DNA of 64,000 bases from Pelagibius sp048268885 (GTDB lineage: Bacteria; Pseudomonadota; Alphaproteobacteria; Kiloniellales; Kiloniellaceae). Shown one piece after another: positions 33,411-42,433 of this stretch. Each line of letters begins with the position of its first letter. The stretch's first letter is position 1. The stretch lies in assembly GCA_048268885.1 (NCBI GenBank), contig JBLWUP010000019.1, positions 1-64,000 on the forward strand. Direction: 5' to 3'. Position numbers and translations under genes: made by a program. The notes beneath the pieces are model-generated. The model saw only the letters and a list, made by a program, of their open reading frames with translations. It did no database searches and had not been told where the DNA came from.

Positions 33411-34535
33411 ATGCAGCAGATTCACGGTATGATTTCCGCGGCCAATGAGCTGCTTCACGAAGTCGAAACGGAAGTCTCGGCTCCGGGCTTCCGGCCCTTG
33501 ACCGGAGAAGAGTTGGGGCGCGCCAAGCGCGCCTATGCGACCAGCCGTTTGGACCTCACGCGTGCGGACCGTCTGTTGACCGGCGCGGTGACGCCGAAGG
33601 CCGGCGATCTGGTGCTCGCCCGTGTTCTGCGCCTCGGCCACCATCGCAAGCTCGAGAGCCCGGAGGGGCGCCGCCAGACGCTGTATGTGAATGACCTCAT
33701 CCTGGTCTGCTACGGCGCGCGCTACGCCAGCGATCAGTTCGAGGCGCTGGTGCCCGACAGCCTGGAGCCCTGCAACCTGGTGGCGGCGGGCGGCATTGCC
33801 GCGCTCTGCAGCCTGAAGCATGCCGCCGCGCGCAAGCCGACGGAGATCGAGCCGCTTGGTCTGGTCGCCGACGCGCAAGGGCGCGTGCTGAACCTTGCCG
33901 ACGTGGCCGAAGCCCGCTCGAAGGTGACGACGCGGCGCCCTTACACACTGGCGGTCGTCGGCACCTCGATGAACGCCGGCAAGACCACCACCGTCGCCGC
34001 GATGATCCGCGGCCTGGCCAAGAGCGGCCTCAAGGTCGGCGCCGCCAAGATTACCGGCACCGGCGCGGGCTGCGACCGCTGGGCCATGGTGGATGCCGGC
34101 GCGGCCGTGGTGATCGATTTCACCGATTTCGGCCATGCCTCGACCTATCAGGTGCCGTTGGCTGAAACGGCGTCGATTCTCGAGGCCTCAATTGCGGCGC
34201 TGGGCCGCGAAGGCTGCGATGTCATCGTCGTCGAACTCGCCGACGGCCTGCTTTTCCCTGAAACGGCTGCGCTGGTGGAGCATCGCCGTTTCGTCCAGCT
34301 GGTCAGTGGTGTGGTGCTGGCCGCCACCGATTCCATGAGCGCGAGCTATGGCGCCGGTTGGCTGGAGAGCCGCGACCTGCCGCTGCTCGCCCTGGCCGGC
34401 AAGCTGACCTCGAGCCCGCTGATGGTGCGGGAGGTCGAGAAGGCTTCGGAGGTTCCCGTGCTGGACCTCGAGGATCTCGAGTCCGGCAAGTGGACCAGGC
34501 AGGTCGGCCGCGAGCGCAAGCGTGACGCGGCTTAG
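33411..34535 (+). CDS. P-loop protein, DUF1611/MobB-like, first gene of unknown module
   Basis: 374 residues. An N-terminal ~170-residue part (GDLVLARVLRLGHHRKLESP; YVNDLILVCYGARYASDQ) is not recognised. The C-terminal part is a P-loop NTPase of the dethiobiotin synthetase/MobB/DUF1611 type: GTSMNAGKTTTVAAMIRGL from residue 184, VGAAKITGTGAGCDRW and VIVVELADGLLFPE. Such domains bind ATP and often act as ligases or kinases. ATG at 33411 is taken; the ABC gene starts 15 nt after the stop. Not a confident family assignment. Confidence 0.7.
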   Translation: MQQIHGMISAANELLHEVETEVSAPGFRPLTGEELGRAKRAYATSRLDLTRADRLLTGAVTPKAGDLVLARVLRLGHHRKLESPEGRRQTLYVNDLILVCYGARYASDQFEALVPDSLEPCNLVAAGGIAALCSLKHAAARKPTEIEPLGLVADAQGRVLNLADVAEARSKVTTRRPYTLAVVGTSMNAGKTTTVAAMIRGLAKSGLKVGAAKITGTGAGCDRWAMVDAGAAVVIDFTDFGHASTYQVPLAETASILEASIAALGREGCDVIVVELADGLLFPETAALVEHRRFVQLVSGVVLAATDSMSASYGAGWLESRDLPLLALAGKLTSSPLMVREVEKASEVPVLDLEDLESGKWTRQVGRERKRDAA

Positions 34536-34550
34536 GGCGACATCCGGGTA

Positions 34551-36233
34551 ATGAATCTGCCTTCTCTCTTCTCCGGGGCACGGCGCCGGGACTTTGTTCT
34601 GCTGGTGCTGAACGGTGCTGTGCAGGCCGCCGGCGCCGTCGGCACGGCCCTGCTGGTGCAGTCCGGTTTCGACGGTCTCCTTCGCAGCGGCGTCGGCGGG
34701 GCGGGGCCGCACGGCCTGCTCATCGTCGGCGGCCTCGTGGGTATCGCCGCGGTGAACGCCGCCCTGCGCTACCGCGAGCATCTGGATGCGGAGCGTGTCG
34801 GCCAGTCCTATGTGCATGCCCTTCGGGTGCGTCTTTACCGTCACCTGCTGCGCCTCGGGCCGGGCGTTTCCAGCAAGGTCAGCCGCGGCGCGGTGACGCT
34901 GCGCTTCGTCGGCGACCTCTCGGCGCTGCGCCGCTGGGTGAGTCTCGGCCTGGCGCGGCTGCTGGTCGGCGGCGTGGTCATTTTCCTGGCCCTGGCGGCG
35001 CTGGCGGTGATCGAACCGGTGATCGCGCTGTCGGTCGGCGCCGGTGTCGCGCTCGCGGCGCTGCTGGGCCTCGGCCTCGGCAACCGCCTGCAGGCCACGA
35101 CGCGCGAAGTGCGCCGCCGCCGCGGTCACCTCGCCGCGCTCCTGACCGACCGCATCGCCCACCTGCATCTGGTGCAGGCCTTCGGGCAGGAACGGCGGGA
35201 GTCCGAGCGTTTCAAGAATCTCAGCCGCCGCTTGAAGACCTCCTTCGTCGATCGTGCCAAGGCCATCGGCCTGCTGCGCGCGCTGGCCGATGCCGGCGCC
35301 GCCACGGCCAGTCTCTGCGCCTTGCTGGTGGGTTCACAGCTGGTGGTCCTGGGGGCCGCCAGCCCCGGCGCCGTGGTCGCCGCCATGCTGGTCGCCGGCT
35401 TGCTGGCGCCACGGCTGCAGGAACTCGGGCGCATCTACGAGTATTGGACCGCCGCGGCCATCGCCCGCGAGAAGCAGGAGCGTCTGCTCAGGCTGCGCCC
35501 GCCGTCCGCAGGCGCCAAGGCCAACGGCGGCCGCGCTCTGGCGGAGGGCCGGGGCGAACTGGTGCTGCACGGCGTGGAACTCCATGGCTTGCTGCCGCCG
35601 CTGGAGCTGACCGTCGGGCCGGGGGAGCGGCTTTGTATCCTCGGCGAAAACGGGACCGGCAAGTCCTCCCTGCTGCAGGTCATGGCGGGATTGCGCCGGC
35701 CGGACGGGGGCCGGGTGGAGCTGAACGGCCAGGACCTGGCCGTGACCGACGCCCGGCAGCTGCGGCAGGCCGTCAGCCTGGTGTCCTGCGATCTGCCGCT
35801 GCTGCGCGGCTCCCTGCGCTTCAACCTGCGCTACGGTCTGCCGCAGGCCTCGGATGAGGAGCTGGCCGACGTGATCGAACGCTGCGGTCTGACCGGCCTG
35901 GTGGCGCGCCAGCCGCAGGGGCTGGACACGCAGGTGAAGGAACAGCAGACGCGGTTCTCCTCCGGCGAGCGGATGCGCATCGCCCTGGCGCGCGGGCTTC
36001 TGTCGTGCCCGCAGGTGCTGCTGCTCGACGAGATGGAATCGCACCTGGATGCGGAGGGCGTGAAGGTTCTGGACGAAGTGATCCGCACCTTCGAAGGGCC
36101 GCTGGTCTTCATCACCCATCAGCGCGAGCGCGCCGCCCTGGCGTCGCGCGTTCTCACTCTCTCCGCCGGGAAGCCGGCGGTCATCGCCGCGGCGCCGGAA
36201 CTACCCGCCGGTCATCTGAGGGCAGTCACTTGA
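34551..36233 (+). CDS. ABC transporter, fused permease and ATPase
   Basis: 560-residue half-transporter exporter. Membrane domain in residues ~1-310 (LVLLNGAV-type start, VGGVVIFLALAALAVIEPVI). The ATPase has Walker A GENGTGKSS at 365-373, a signature FSSGERMRIALARG from residue 469 that departs from LSGGQ, Walker B VLLLDEME at 489-496 and a switch His in FITHQRERAA. Functions as a homodimer or with an unseen partner. Second gene of a tight operon (15 nt and 10 nt gaps), so its cargo is likely made or modified by the neighbouring proteins. Confidence 0.88.
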   Translation: MNLPSLFSGARRRDFVLLVLNGAVQAAGAVGTALLVQSGFDGLLRSGVGGAGPHGLLIVGGLVGIAAVNAALRYREHLDAERVGQSYVHALRVRLYRHLLRLGPGVSSKVSRGAVTLRFVGDLSALRRWVSLGLARLLVGGVVIFLALAALAVIEPVIALSVGAGVALAALLGLGLGNRLQATTREVRRRRGHLAALLTDRIAHLHLVQAFGQERRESERFKNLSRRLKTSFVDRAKAIGLLRALADAGAATASLCALLVGSQLVVLGAASPGAVVAAMLVAGLLAPRLQELGRIYEYWTAAAIAREKQERLLRLRPPSAGAKANGGRALAEGRGELVLHGVELHGLLPPLELTVGPGERLCILGENGTGKSSLLQVMAGLRRPDGGRVELNGQDLAVTDARQLRQAVSLVSCDLPLLRGSLRFNLRYGLPQASDEELADVIERCGLTGLVARQPQGLDTQVKEQQTRFSSGERMRIALARGLLSCPQVLLLDEMESHLDAEGVKVLDEVIRTFEGPLVFITHQRERAALASRVLTLSAGKPAVIAAAPELPAGHLRAVT

Positions 36234-36243
36234 GGGCAGCCAC

Positions 36244-37092
36244 ATGAACGCGCGGAACACCCGCCCGGACGCCCGCGGTGGCGCGTCGCTATCCGGCCAG
36301 CCGGCCCTGCCGGGCCGCCTGGTGATGCGTCCTGCCGAGGGTGAGGGCGCCGAGGACGGCAGCAGGCCAGACTACTTCCTGTTTCAACCCGACGATTTCG
36401 ACCCGGCGCTGCCGCCGCTGGTCACCGTGCACGGCATCTCGCGCAATGCGGAGGAACACCTGGAGGCCTTCGCTGAAGTGGCTGTGGCGCAGCGCCGGCT
36501 CCTCATCGCGCCGCACTTCGACGCAGCGCGCTTCGGCGGCTTCCAGCGCCTGGCCAAGCAGACGGAGCTTGCCGTCGAGGCGCTCTGGCTGGATGTCGAG
36601 AGCTTTACCGGGATGACGATCGCCAAACTCGACATGGTGGGTTTTTCCGGCGGCGCGCAGTTCGTGCATCGCTATGCCATGTTGAACCCGAAGCGCGTGA
36701 ATTCAATGATCCTGGTGGCTGCAGGGTGGTACACCTTCCCCAGCGTAGCAGAAAGTTTTCCTTACGGCGTCAAATCCGACAGCCGGCGCGGTCGCCGTGC
36801 CGCCGGAAACCTGTCGCGCTTCCTGGCGATTCCCGCCTTGGTGCTGGTGGGCGCCTTGGACAGCCAACGCGACGCCGCCCTGCGCAAGATTCCGGACGTC
36901 GATATCAAGCAAGGTATCAATCGCATCGAGCGCGCCAGCCGCTGGAGCAGCGCCTTCCTGCAGGCCGCGACGCGGAGCGGCGTGTCGCCGACGCTGCAGT
37001 TCTCGATGTTGCCGTCCTGCGGTCACGCCTTTGATGACTGTGTCGAGATCGGCGGCCTGACGGCCGTGGTTAGTCATTGGTTGCAGCGGTAG
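36244..37092 (+). CDS. Alpha/beta hydrolase of the unknown module
   Basis: 282 residues. Nucleophile elbow VGFSGGAQFVHRYA with Ser135, oxyanion-region VTVHGISRNAEEH and a late histidine in LPSCGHAFDDCV fit a catalytic triad of esterase/PHB-depolymerase-like hydrolases. No signal peptide, so cytoplasmic. Starts 10 nt after the ABC gene. Substrate unknown. Confidence 0.8.
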   Translation: MNARNTRPDARGGASLSGQPALPGRLVMRPAEGEGAEDGSRPDYFLFQPDDFDPALPPLVTVHGISRNAEEHLEAFAEVAVAQRRLLIAPHFDAARFGGFQRLAKQTELAVEALWLDVESFTGMTIAKLDMVGFSGGAQFVHRYAMLNPKRVNSMILVAAGWYTFPSVAESFPYGVKSDSRRGRRAAGNLSRFLAIPALVLVGALDSQRDAALRKIPDVDIKQGINRIERASRWSSAFLQAATRSGVSPTLQFSMLPSCGHAFDDCVEIGGLTAVVSHWLQR

Positions 37093-37171
37093 GGGCTGCT
37101 GATAGGGCGGGCGGCCGCGGCGGCCCGCAAACGCTCGCATCAGCGGGCGAGAGAAAGTAAGGAGAGATTCC

Positions 37172-37837
37172 ATGCGTTTGTTTTCCGGGCGTTTGTTTTC
37201 CGGGCGTTTGATTTCCGGTTTTCGGCAGAGCCCCCTGGGGCGCTTCCTTTTCGTCGTTCCCTTGGTTGCAGCACTGGCTGCCTGCGCGGTGGAGCGTGAG
37301 CCGGACACCCGCGTCATCGGGCTCGATCTCTGGACCGGCGATCCCGCCATTGCCGGTGTGACCCTGCCGCAGGCGCAGGTCACTCACGGCACCCGTACCA
37401 TCAGCGGGCCGAAGGCCTGGACCAACCCCAAGACCGGCCAGTCCCTTCAGGTTTATGAGCGCAGCAATGCCGAAACCCAAGGCGCGAAGACCCAGTACTA
37501 CGTGCGCCGGGCCGACGGCCAGGCGCTGGGCCGGGTTTTCGACAGCCGCCCGGGGCGCGCCGACCGCTATTTCGTGAACGATGCCTTCTTTCCGCTGGGC
37601 ACCTGGTCGCGCGGTGAGAGCCGGACCTTCCAAGCGATCGAGTATACCGAGGCCGGGCCGCAGACCCGCCTTATCACTATCAAGATCCGCCGGCTGGACT
37701 TCACCTTCCGCGATGTCCCGCACTCGCTGCGCTACGACTGGATCATGACCGACGCCAACGGCGCCGTAATCTACAACGAGCGTTATGTCTACAGCCCGGG
37801 CGTCGGCTTTGCCGCCTTCGACAACCGCCTGAACTGA
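37172..37837 (+). CDS. Lipoprotein of the unknown module
   Basis: 221 residues with a lipobox LVAALAAC (Cys38) after a basic, repeated N-terminus. The mature part (VIGLDLWTGDPAIAGVTLP; YYVRRADGQALGRVFDSR; RYDWIMTDANGAVIYNERYV) looks like an all-beta periplasmic domain; no family recognised. AAGGAGAG precedes the ATG. Residues 2-15 encode RLFSG-RLFSG-RLISG from a 15 bp tandem repeat, which lengthens the signal-peptide n-region. 79 nt after the hydrolase, likely same operon. Confidence 0.75.
   Translation: MRLFSGRLFSGRLISGFRQSPLGRFLFVVPLVAALAACAVEREPDTRVIGLDLWTGDPAIAGVTLPQAQVTHGTRTISGPKAWTNPKTGQSLQVYERSNAETQGAKTQYYVRRADGQALGRVFDSRPGRADRYFVNDAFFPLGTWSRGESRTFQAIEYTEAGPQTRLITIKIRRLDFTFRDVPHSLRYDWIMTDANGAVIYNERYVYSPGVGFAAFDNRLN
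37175..37219 (+). repeat. Tandem 15 bp repeat, three units, in lipoprotein signal peptide
   Basis: CGTTTGTTTTCCGGG occurs exactly at 37175 and 37190, and in slightly changed form at 37205. In-frame, so copy number changes would add or remove five residues without breaking the gene. Confidence 0.9.
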
Positions 37838-37846
37838 GGCCGGCTC

Positions 37847-38575
37847 CTAGGACTTCTCCCCGGCGAAGCGCCCGCCCAGGCGGTAGCGTTCGCCGGGGTG
37901 CAGCAGGCGCGCGCAGGTGACCGGCAGGCCGCCGGACCAGGTCTGGCGGCGCAGCAGCAGGCAGGGCTCGCCCGCCTTCATGTCCAGCAGCTTGCGCTCT
38001 TCTGTGGAAGGCATAACGGCCATAACCAGGTGCTCCGCCTCGCTGATGGGGGCGGCCTGCATCAGGTACTTGTGCGGCGTGATCGCCGTGAAATCCTGCT
38101 CCATGTAGTCCGGCGCCGCCCTGGGGCTCACGTAGCGGTCCTCCAGCTGGACCGGCAGGCCGTTTTCCCGGTGCACGATGAGGGAGTGGAACAGCGGCTC
38201 GCCGCGTTCCAGCCCCAGCAGCTTGGCTTCCAGGGCCCGGGCGCGTTCGCGGCGCACGAAGAGCACTTCGGTGCTGTGGCGGTGGCCGCGGGCCTGGATC
38301 TCCTCGGCGATGTTGCGCACCGCGAGGATATCCGACTGCGGCTTGGGCGGCGCGACGAAGGTGCCCGCACCCTGCATCCGCTCCAGCCAGCCCTCCGCCG
38401 TCAGTTCGCGCAGGGCCCGGTGCACGGTCATGCGGCTGACCTTCAACTCGCGCGTCAGTTCGTTTTCCGAAGGGACCTTGGTCTCTTCCGGCCAGTCGCC
38501 GGCGACGATGCGCCCGACGATGTAATCCTTCACCTGCTGGTACAGCGGCGGCTCGGCGGCGGGGGAGTTGCTCAT
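37847..38575 (-). CDS. hutC: Histidine utilization repressor
   Basis: 242-residue GntR-family regulator: winged helix at about 8-75 (YIVGRIVAGDWPEETKVPSE; VSRMTVHRALRELTAEGWLE) and a UTRA effector domain that binds urocanate in known HutC proteins. Release of the repressor by urocanate induces hut genes. Its own promoter region contains one of the HutC operators (38650), shared with the divergent hutG, so it is likely autoregulated. It ends 9 nt from the lipoprotein gene, convergently. Confidence 0.95.
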   Translation of the reverse strand: MSNSPAAEPPLYQQVKDYIVGRIVAGDWPEETKVPSENELTRELKVSRMTVHRALRELTAEGWLERMQGAGTFVAPPKPQSDILAVRNIAEEIQARGHRHSTEVLFVRRERARALEAKLLGLERGEPLFHSLIVHRENGLPVQLEDRYVSPRAAPDYMEQDFTAITPHKYLMQAAPISEAEHLVMAVMPSTEERKLLDMKAGEPCLLLRRQTWSGGLPVTCARLLHPGERYRLGGRFAGEKS

Positions 38576-38648
38576 GAAAGAAAACGCATCAGGTCCGGGA
38601 GGTTGGCCGCGGCGGCCCCTTGCTCTATATCAAGGGGCTCTATACCAA

Positions 38649-38662
38649 CTTGTATATACAAC
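38649..38662. promoter_or_regulatory. HutC operator between hutC and hutG
   Basis: CTTGTATATACAAC with the perfect 12 bp core TTGTATATACAA at 38650-38661. Lies between divergent hutC and hutG and can control both. Confidence 0.88.
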
Positions 38663-38716
38663 AGCCGCCGCTCTGGCCAGCTTGCCCGGCCGTCCGCGCG
38701 AACGAGGACTTTGTTC

Positions 38717-39526
38717 ATGGAGCTGTATCGCTTCTCCGAAGGCAGCCTGCCGCTGCTGGTCTCCATGCCGCACCCCGGCACCTACATTCCGCCGGAGATC
38801 GCCGGGCGCATGACCGACATCGCGAAGACGGTGCCGGACACCGACTGGCACATGCCGCAGCTTTACGACTTCCTCACCGGGATGGACGTCTCGGTCCTGC
38901 AGGCGACCCATTCGCGCTACGTGATCGACCTGAACCGCGCGCCGGACAACCAGGCGCTCTACGCCGGGGCCAGCAACACCGAACTCTGTCCCTTGCAGAC
39001 CTTCGACATGCAGGAGATTTACCTGGAGGGCCAGCGTCCCGACGCCGCGGAGGTCGAGGCGCGCCGCGCGGCCTACTGGCAGCCCTACCACGACCGCCTG
39101 GCCGAGACCCTGGCGGCGATCAAGGCCAAGCACGGCCTGGCCCTGCTATGGGATGCCCATTCGATCCGCAGCGAAGTGCCGCGCTTTTTCGAGGGGCGCC
39201 TGCCGGACCTGAACCTCGGCACCGCCGACGGCGCGGCGGCAGACGGCAGCCTGCTCGATATTCTTACGGCGGTGGCCCGCGACGCGGAACACCTGGGCTA
39301 CACCCACGCCGCCAACGGGCGCTTCAAGGGCGGCTACATCACGCGCAGCCACGGCGATCCGGCGGGGGGCATCCATGCCGTGCAGCTGGAACTCTCCGAG
39401 ATCACCTACATGGACGAGGATCCGCCCTTCGCCTTCCGCGAGGACCTTGCCGAACAGATCCGCCCGGTGCTCTCCGGCCTCATCCACACGATGCTGGCCT
39501 GGGCGGAGATGGAGCAGCAGGGGTAG
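38717..39526 (+). CDS. hutG: N-formylglutamate deformylase
   Basis: 269-residue metal-dependent amidohydrolase releasing formate and glutamate, the last step of the HutF route. Seen: LVSMPHPGTYIP near the N-terminus, LWDAHSIRSEVPRFF, HGDPAGGIHAVQLELSEITY. The ATG at 38717 is used, GAGGAC upstream, because family similarity starts here; the open frame upstream crosses hutC and is not coding. Divergent from hutC. Confidence 0.94.
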   Translation: MELYRFSEGSLPLLVSMPHPGTYIPPEIAGRMTDIAKTVPDTDWHMPQLYDFLTGMDVSVLQATHSRYVIDLNRAPDNQALYAGASNTELCPLQTFDMQEIYLEGQRPDAAEVEARRAAYWQPYHDRLAETLAAIKAKHGLALLWDAHSIRSEVPRFFEGRLPDLNLGTADGAAADGSLLDILTAVARDAEHLGYTHAANGRFKGGYITRSHGDPAGGIHAVQLELSEITYMDEDPPFAFREDLAEQIRPVLSGLIHTMLAWAEMEQQG

Positions 39527-39540
39527 CTTTCACAACAATC

Positions 39541-39623
39541 GTCATGCTCGGACTTGTTCCGAGCATCCAGGGCAAGCGTTCCGTCACCTGCCCCTGGACC
39601 CTCGGGTCAAGCCCGAGGGTGAC
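39541..39623. repeat. Dispersed inverted-repeat element between hutG and hutI
   Basis: Two hairpins (TGCTCGGACTTGTTCCGAGCA and CCCTCGGGTCAAGCCCGAGGG style) joined by CCAGGGCA and TGCCCCTGG. Same style as 29315-29438. Between convergent genes, so it may serve as bidirectional terminator. Confidence 0.8.
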
Positions 39624-39660
39624 AAGAGGGGTGAACGGCGAGAGGGAGGGCGAGGGGGCG

Positions 39661-40896
39661 TCAGCCGCCGCGCACGATCTTGCCGTCCTTGACGACCTGG
39701 CGGCAGGGGTTGTGGCCGATGCGGTAGGCCAGCTCGGCCGGGTGGCGGATGTCCCAGAGCACGAAGTCGGCGGCCTTGCCGGTTTCCAGGGTGCCGTGGG
39801 TCTCGGCCATGCCGAGGGCCTGGGCGCCGTTGCGCGTGATCCCCGCCAAGGCTTCTTCCGGGGTCAGGCGGAACAGGGTGCAGCCCATGTTCAGCATCAG
39901 CAGCAGCGAGGTGACGGGCGAGGAGCCGGGGTTGCAGTCGGTGGCCAGCGCGATGGGCACGCCCGCCTTGCGGAAGGCGTCGACGGGCGGCAGCTTGGTC
40001 TCGCGCAGCATGTAGAAGGCGCCGGGCAGCAGCACGGCGACGCAGCCCATCAGCGCCATGGCCTTCACGCCGTCTTCGCCGGTGTATTCCAGGTGGTCGG
40101 CGGAGAGCGCACCGAAGCGGGCGGCCAGCGCCGCGCCCTTCAGGTCGGAGAGCTGGTCGGCGTGCAGCTTCACCCGCAGGCCGGCGGTCTCCGCCGCCTC
40201 GAAGACCCGGGCAACCTGCTCCGGATAGAAGGCGATGCGCTCGCAGAAGGCGTCGACCGCGTCGGCCAGGCCCGAGCTCACGACCTGCGGCAGCATGGCG
40301 ATCACGGCGTCGATGTAATCTTCCGGCCGGCGATCGAACTCCGGCGGCAGGGCATGGGCGCCCAGGAAGGTGGTCTTCACCGTGACCGGCGCGTTCTCGC
40401 CGAGGCGCCGCGCGACGCGCAGCATCTTCAACTCGTGCTCCAGCGACAGGCCGTAGCCGGACTTGATCTCGATGGTGGTGACGCCCTCGGCCAGCAGGTC
40501 GCGCAGGCGGGGCAGGGCGGCGGCGTAGAGTTCGTCCTCGCTGGCGGCGCGGGTCTGCTCGACGGTGGAGCGGATGCCGCCGCCGGCCTTGGCGATTTCC
40601 TCGTAGGAGGCGCCGGTCAGGCGCAGCTCGAATTCCCGGGCGCGGTCGCCGCCGTAGACCAGGTGGGTGTGGCAGTCGATGAGCCCGGGGGTGATCCAGG
40701 CGCCGCCGGCGTCATGGACGCGCCGGGCCAGACTCTCGGGCGCGCCGGGCAGCTCCGCGGCGGGGCCGGCCCAGGCGATACGCCCGTCCGCCACCGCCAG
40801 CGCGCCATCCATGACGCTGCCGTAGGGTGTCGCATTCCCCGCGTTCCCAGCCACCATGGTGGCCAGGTGCGCGCCTGTCCAGAGATCGTCCCACAT
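39661..40896 (-). CDS. hutI: Imidazolonepropionase
   Basis: 411-residue amidohydrolase opening imidazolone propionate to formiminoglutamate. Metal and substrate motifs: PGLIDCHTHLVYGGDRAREF, KLHADQLSD, ATDCNPGSSP. ATG at 40896 with GGTAGGT-type site; a GTG six codons earlier is less likely. The gene diverges from hutF, with a HutC operator in the gap. Confidence 0.95.
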   Translation of the reverse strand: MWDDLWTGAHLATMVAGNAGNATPYGSVMDGALAVADGRIAWAGPAAELPGAPESLARRVHDAGGAWITPGLIDCHTHLVYGGDRAREFELRLTGASYEEIAKAGGGIRSTVEQTRAASEDELYAAALPRLRDLLAEGVTTIEIKSGYGLSLEHELKMLRVARRLGENAPVTVKTTFLGAHALPPEFDRRPEDYIDAVIAMLPQVVSSGLADAVDAFCERIAFYPEQVARVFEAAETAGLRVKLHADQLSDLKGAALAARFGALSADHLEYTGEDGVKAMALMGCVAVLLPGAFYMLRETKLPPVDAFRKAGVPIALATDCNPGSSPVTSLLLMLNMGCTLFRLTPEEALAGITRNGAQALGMAETHGTLETGKAADFVLWDIRHPAELAYRIGHNPCRQVVKDGKIVRGG

Positions 40897-40937
40897 ACCT
40901 AAAGACCTACCCACTCAACGCGGCCGGTTCTCTCCCT

Positions 40938-40955
40938 GAGTTGTATAGACAACTT
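40938..40955. promoter_or_regulatory. HutC operator between hutI and hutF
   Basis: GTTGTATAGACAAC at 40940-40953, the HutC core with one changed base (T to G at the centre-right). Positioned between the divergent hutI and hutF starts. Confidence 0.82.
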
Positions 40956-41022
40956 CGTTGCCTTACCCTCGCGGGGCCCATGAGACAAGACCGCTTCCCC
41001 GCCTTTTTCATAGCAGGACTCG

Positions 41023-42414
41023 ATGACGAACCCTAAGCTTTTTGCCGCGCAGGCTTTTCTTCCCGACGGCTGGGCCGAGTCTGTCCTCTTTGAACTAGAC
41101 GCGGCGGGCAGCATCGTTGGCGTCACAACGAATGCCGAGGTGGGGGACGCCGAGCGCGCCAAGGGACCGGTGCTGCCCGGCATGCCGAACCTGCACAGCC
41201 ACGCCTTCCAGCGCGCCATGGCGGGCCTGGCGGAACACCGCGCGCCGGGGGCCGGAAAGGACGATTCCTTCTGGACCTGGCGCGAGGTCATGTACCGCTT
41301 CGTCGCCGCCCTGTCGCCGGCGCAGCTGCAGGCCATCGCGGCGCAGCTCTACGTCGAGATGCTGAAGAGCGGCTACACGGCCGTCGGCGAATTTCACTAC
41401 CTGCATCATGGGCCTGACGGCAGGCCCTACGACGACGTGGCGGAGATGTCGCGCGGCACCCTGGCCGCTGCAGAGGCGAGCGGCATCGGCATCACCCAGT
41501 TGCCGGTGCTCTACGGCTATGGCGGTTTCGGGGCTCAGAAAGCGGGTGAGGGACAGCGGCGTTTCCTGAACGATCCCAGCAGGTTGCTGCGCATCGTTGA
41601 AGCACTTCGCGCGTCACATGAACAAAACCCTCAAGTGCGGATCGGCATCGCGCCGCACTCCCTGCGCGCGGTCACGCCTGAGACTTTGGTTGAAGTCGTC
41701 CAGGGCCTGACGGCGCTGGACGCGACGGCGCCGGTCCACATCCACATCGCCGAACAGGTGAAGGAAGTGGAGGACTGCATCGCCTGGTGCGGCCGCCGGC
41801 CGGTGGAGCAGTTGTTCGAAATGCACGCGCCGGACGCGCGCTGGTGCCTGGTGCACGCGACCCACATGACACAGGAAGAGACGTCGGCCCTGGCGGCCAG
41901 CGGCGCCGTCGCCGGGCTCTGTCCGACCACCGAGGCGAACCTCGGCGACGGCCTCTTTCCGGCGGAGGATTACTTGGCCGCCGGCGGGTGCTGGGGCATC
42001 GGCTCCGACAGCCACATCTCCGTCAGCCCGATCGAGGAGTTGCGGCTCTTCGAGTACGGCCAGCGTCTCGTCACCCGGCGCCGCAACGTGCTGGCGGGCG
42101 AGGGCGCTGAGGCCTCGGTCGGCCGCCGCCTCTACAGCCAGGCCCTCGCCGGCGGCGCCCAGGCCCTCGGCCGCCCCATCGGCGCGCTGCAGGCAGGTAA
42201 GCGCGCCGACCTGCTGGTGCTCGATCCGCAACACCCCGACGTCGCCACGCTGCCGGCCGAGCGCCTGCTCGACGCGGTGATCTTCGCGGGCAACCGCAAC
42301 CCCGTGCGCGACGTCATGGTCGGCGGCCGCTGGGTGGTGACGGAAGGGCGGCACCGGGACGAGGCGCGCGTCTTCGAGAGCTATCGCTCTGCCGTGGCGG
42401 CACTCATCAATTGA
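41023..42414 (+). CDS. hutF: Formimidoylglutamate deiminase
   Basis: 463-residue amidohydrolase turning formiminoglutamate into N-formylglutamate plus ammonia, which defines the five-step route ending in HutG. Seen: LPGMPNLHSHAFQRAMAG, VHIHIAEQVKEVEDC, GIGSDSHISVSPIEELR. It starts 126 nt from hutI in the other direction; 19 nt downstream is the ornithine-cyclodeaminase-like gene, hence probably the same operon. Confidence 0.95.
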   Translation: MTNPKLFAAQAFLPDGWAESVLFELDAAGSIVGVTTNAEVGDAERAKGPVLPGMPNLHSHAFQRAMAGLAEHRAPGAGKDDSFWTWREVMYRFVAALSPAQLQAIAAQLYVEMLKSGYTAVGEFHYLHHGPDGRPYDDVAEMSRGTLAAAEASGIGITQLPVLYGYGGFGAQKAGEGQRRFLNDPSRLLRIVEALRASHEQNPQVRIGIAPHSLRAVTPETLVEVVQGLTALDATAPVHIHIAEQVKEVEDCIAWCGRRPVEQLFEMHAPDARWCLVHATHMTQEETSALAASGAVAGLCPTTEANLGDGLFPAEDYLAAGGCWGIGSDSHISVSPIEELRLFEYGQRLVTRRRNVLAGEGAEASVGRRLYSQALAGGAQALGRPIGALQAGKRADLLVLDPQHPDVATLPAERLLDAVIFAGNRNPVRDVMVGGRWVVTEGRHRDEARVFESYRSAVAALIN

Positions 42415-42433
42415 GGCAGGGGAATACTCGAAG

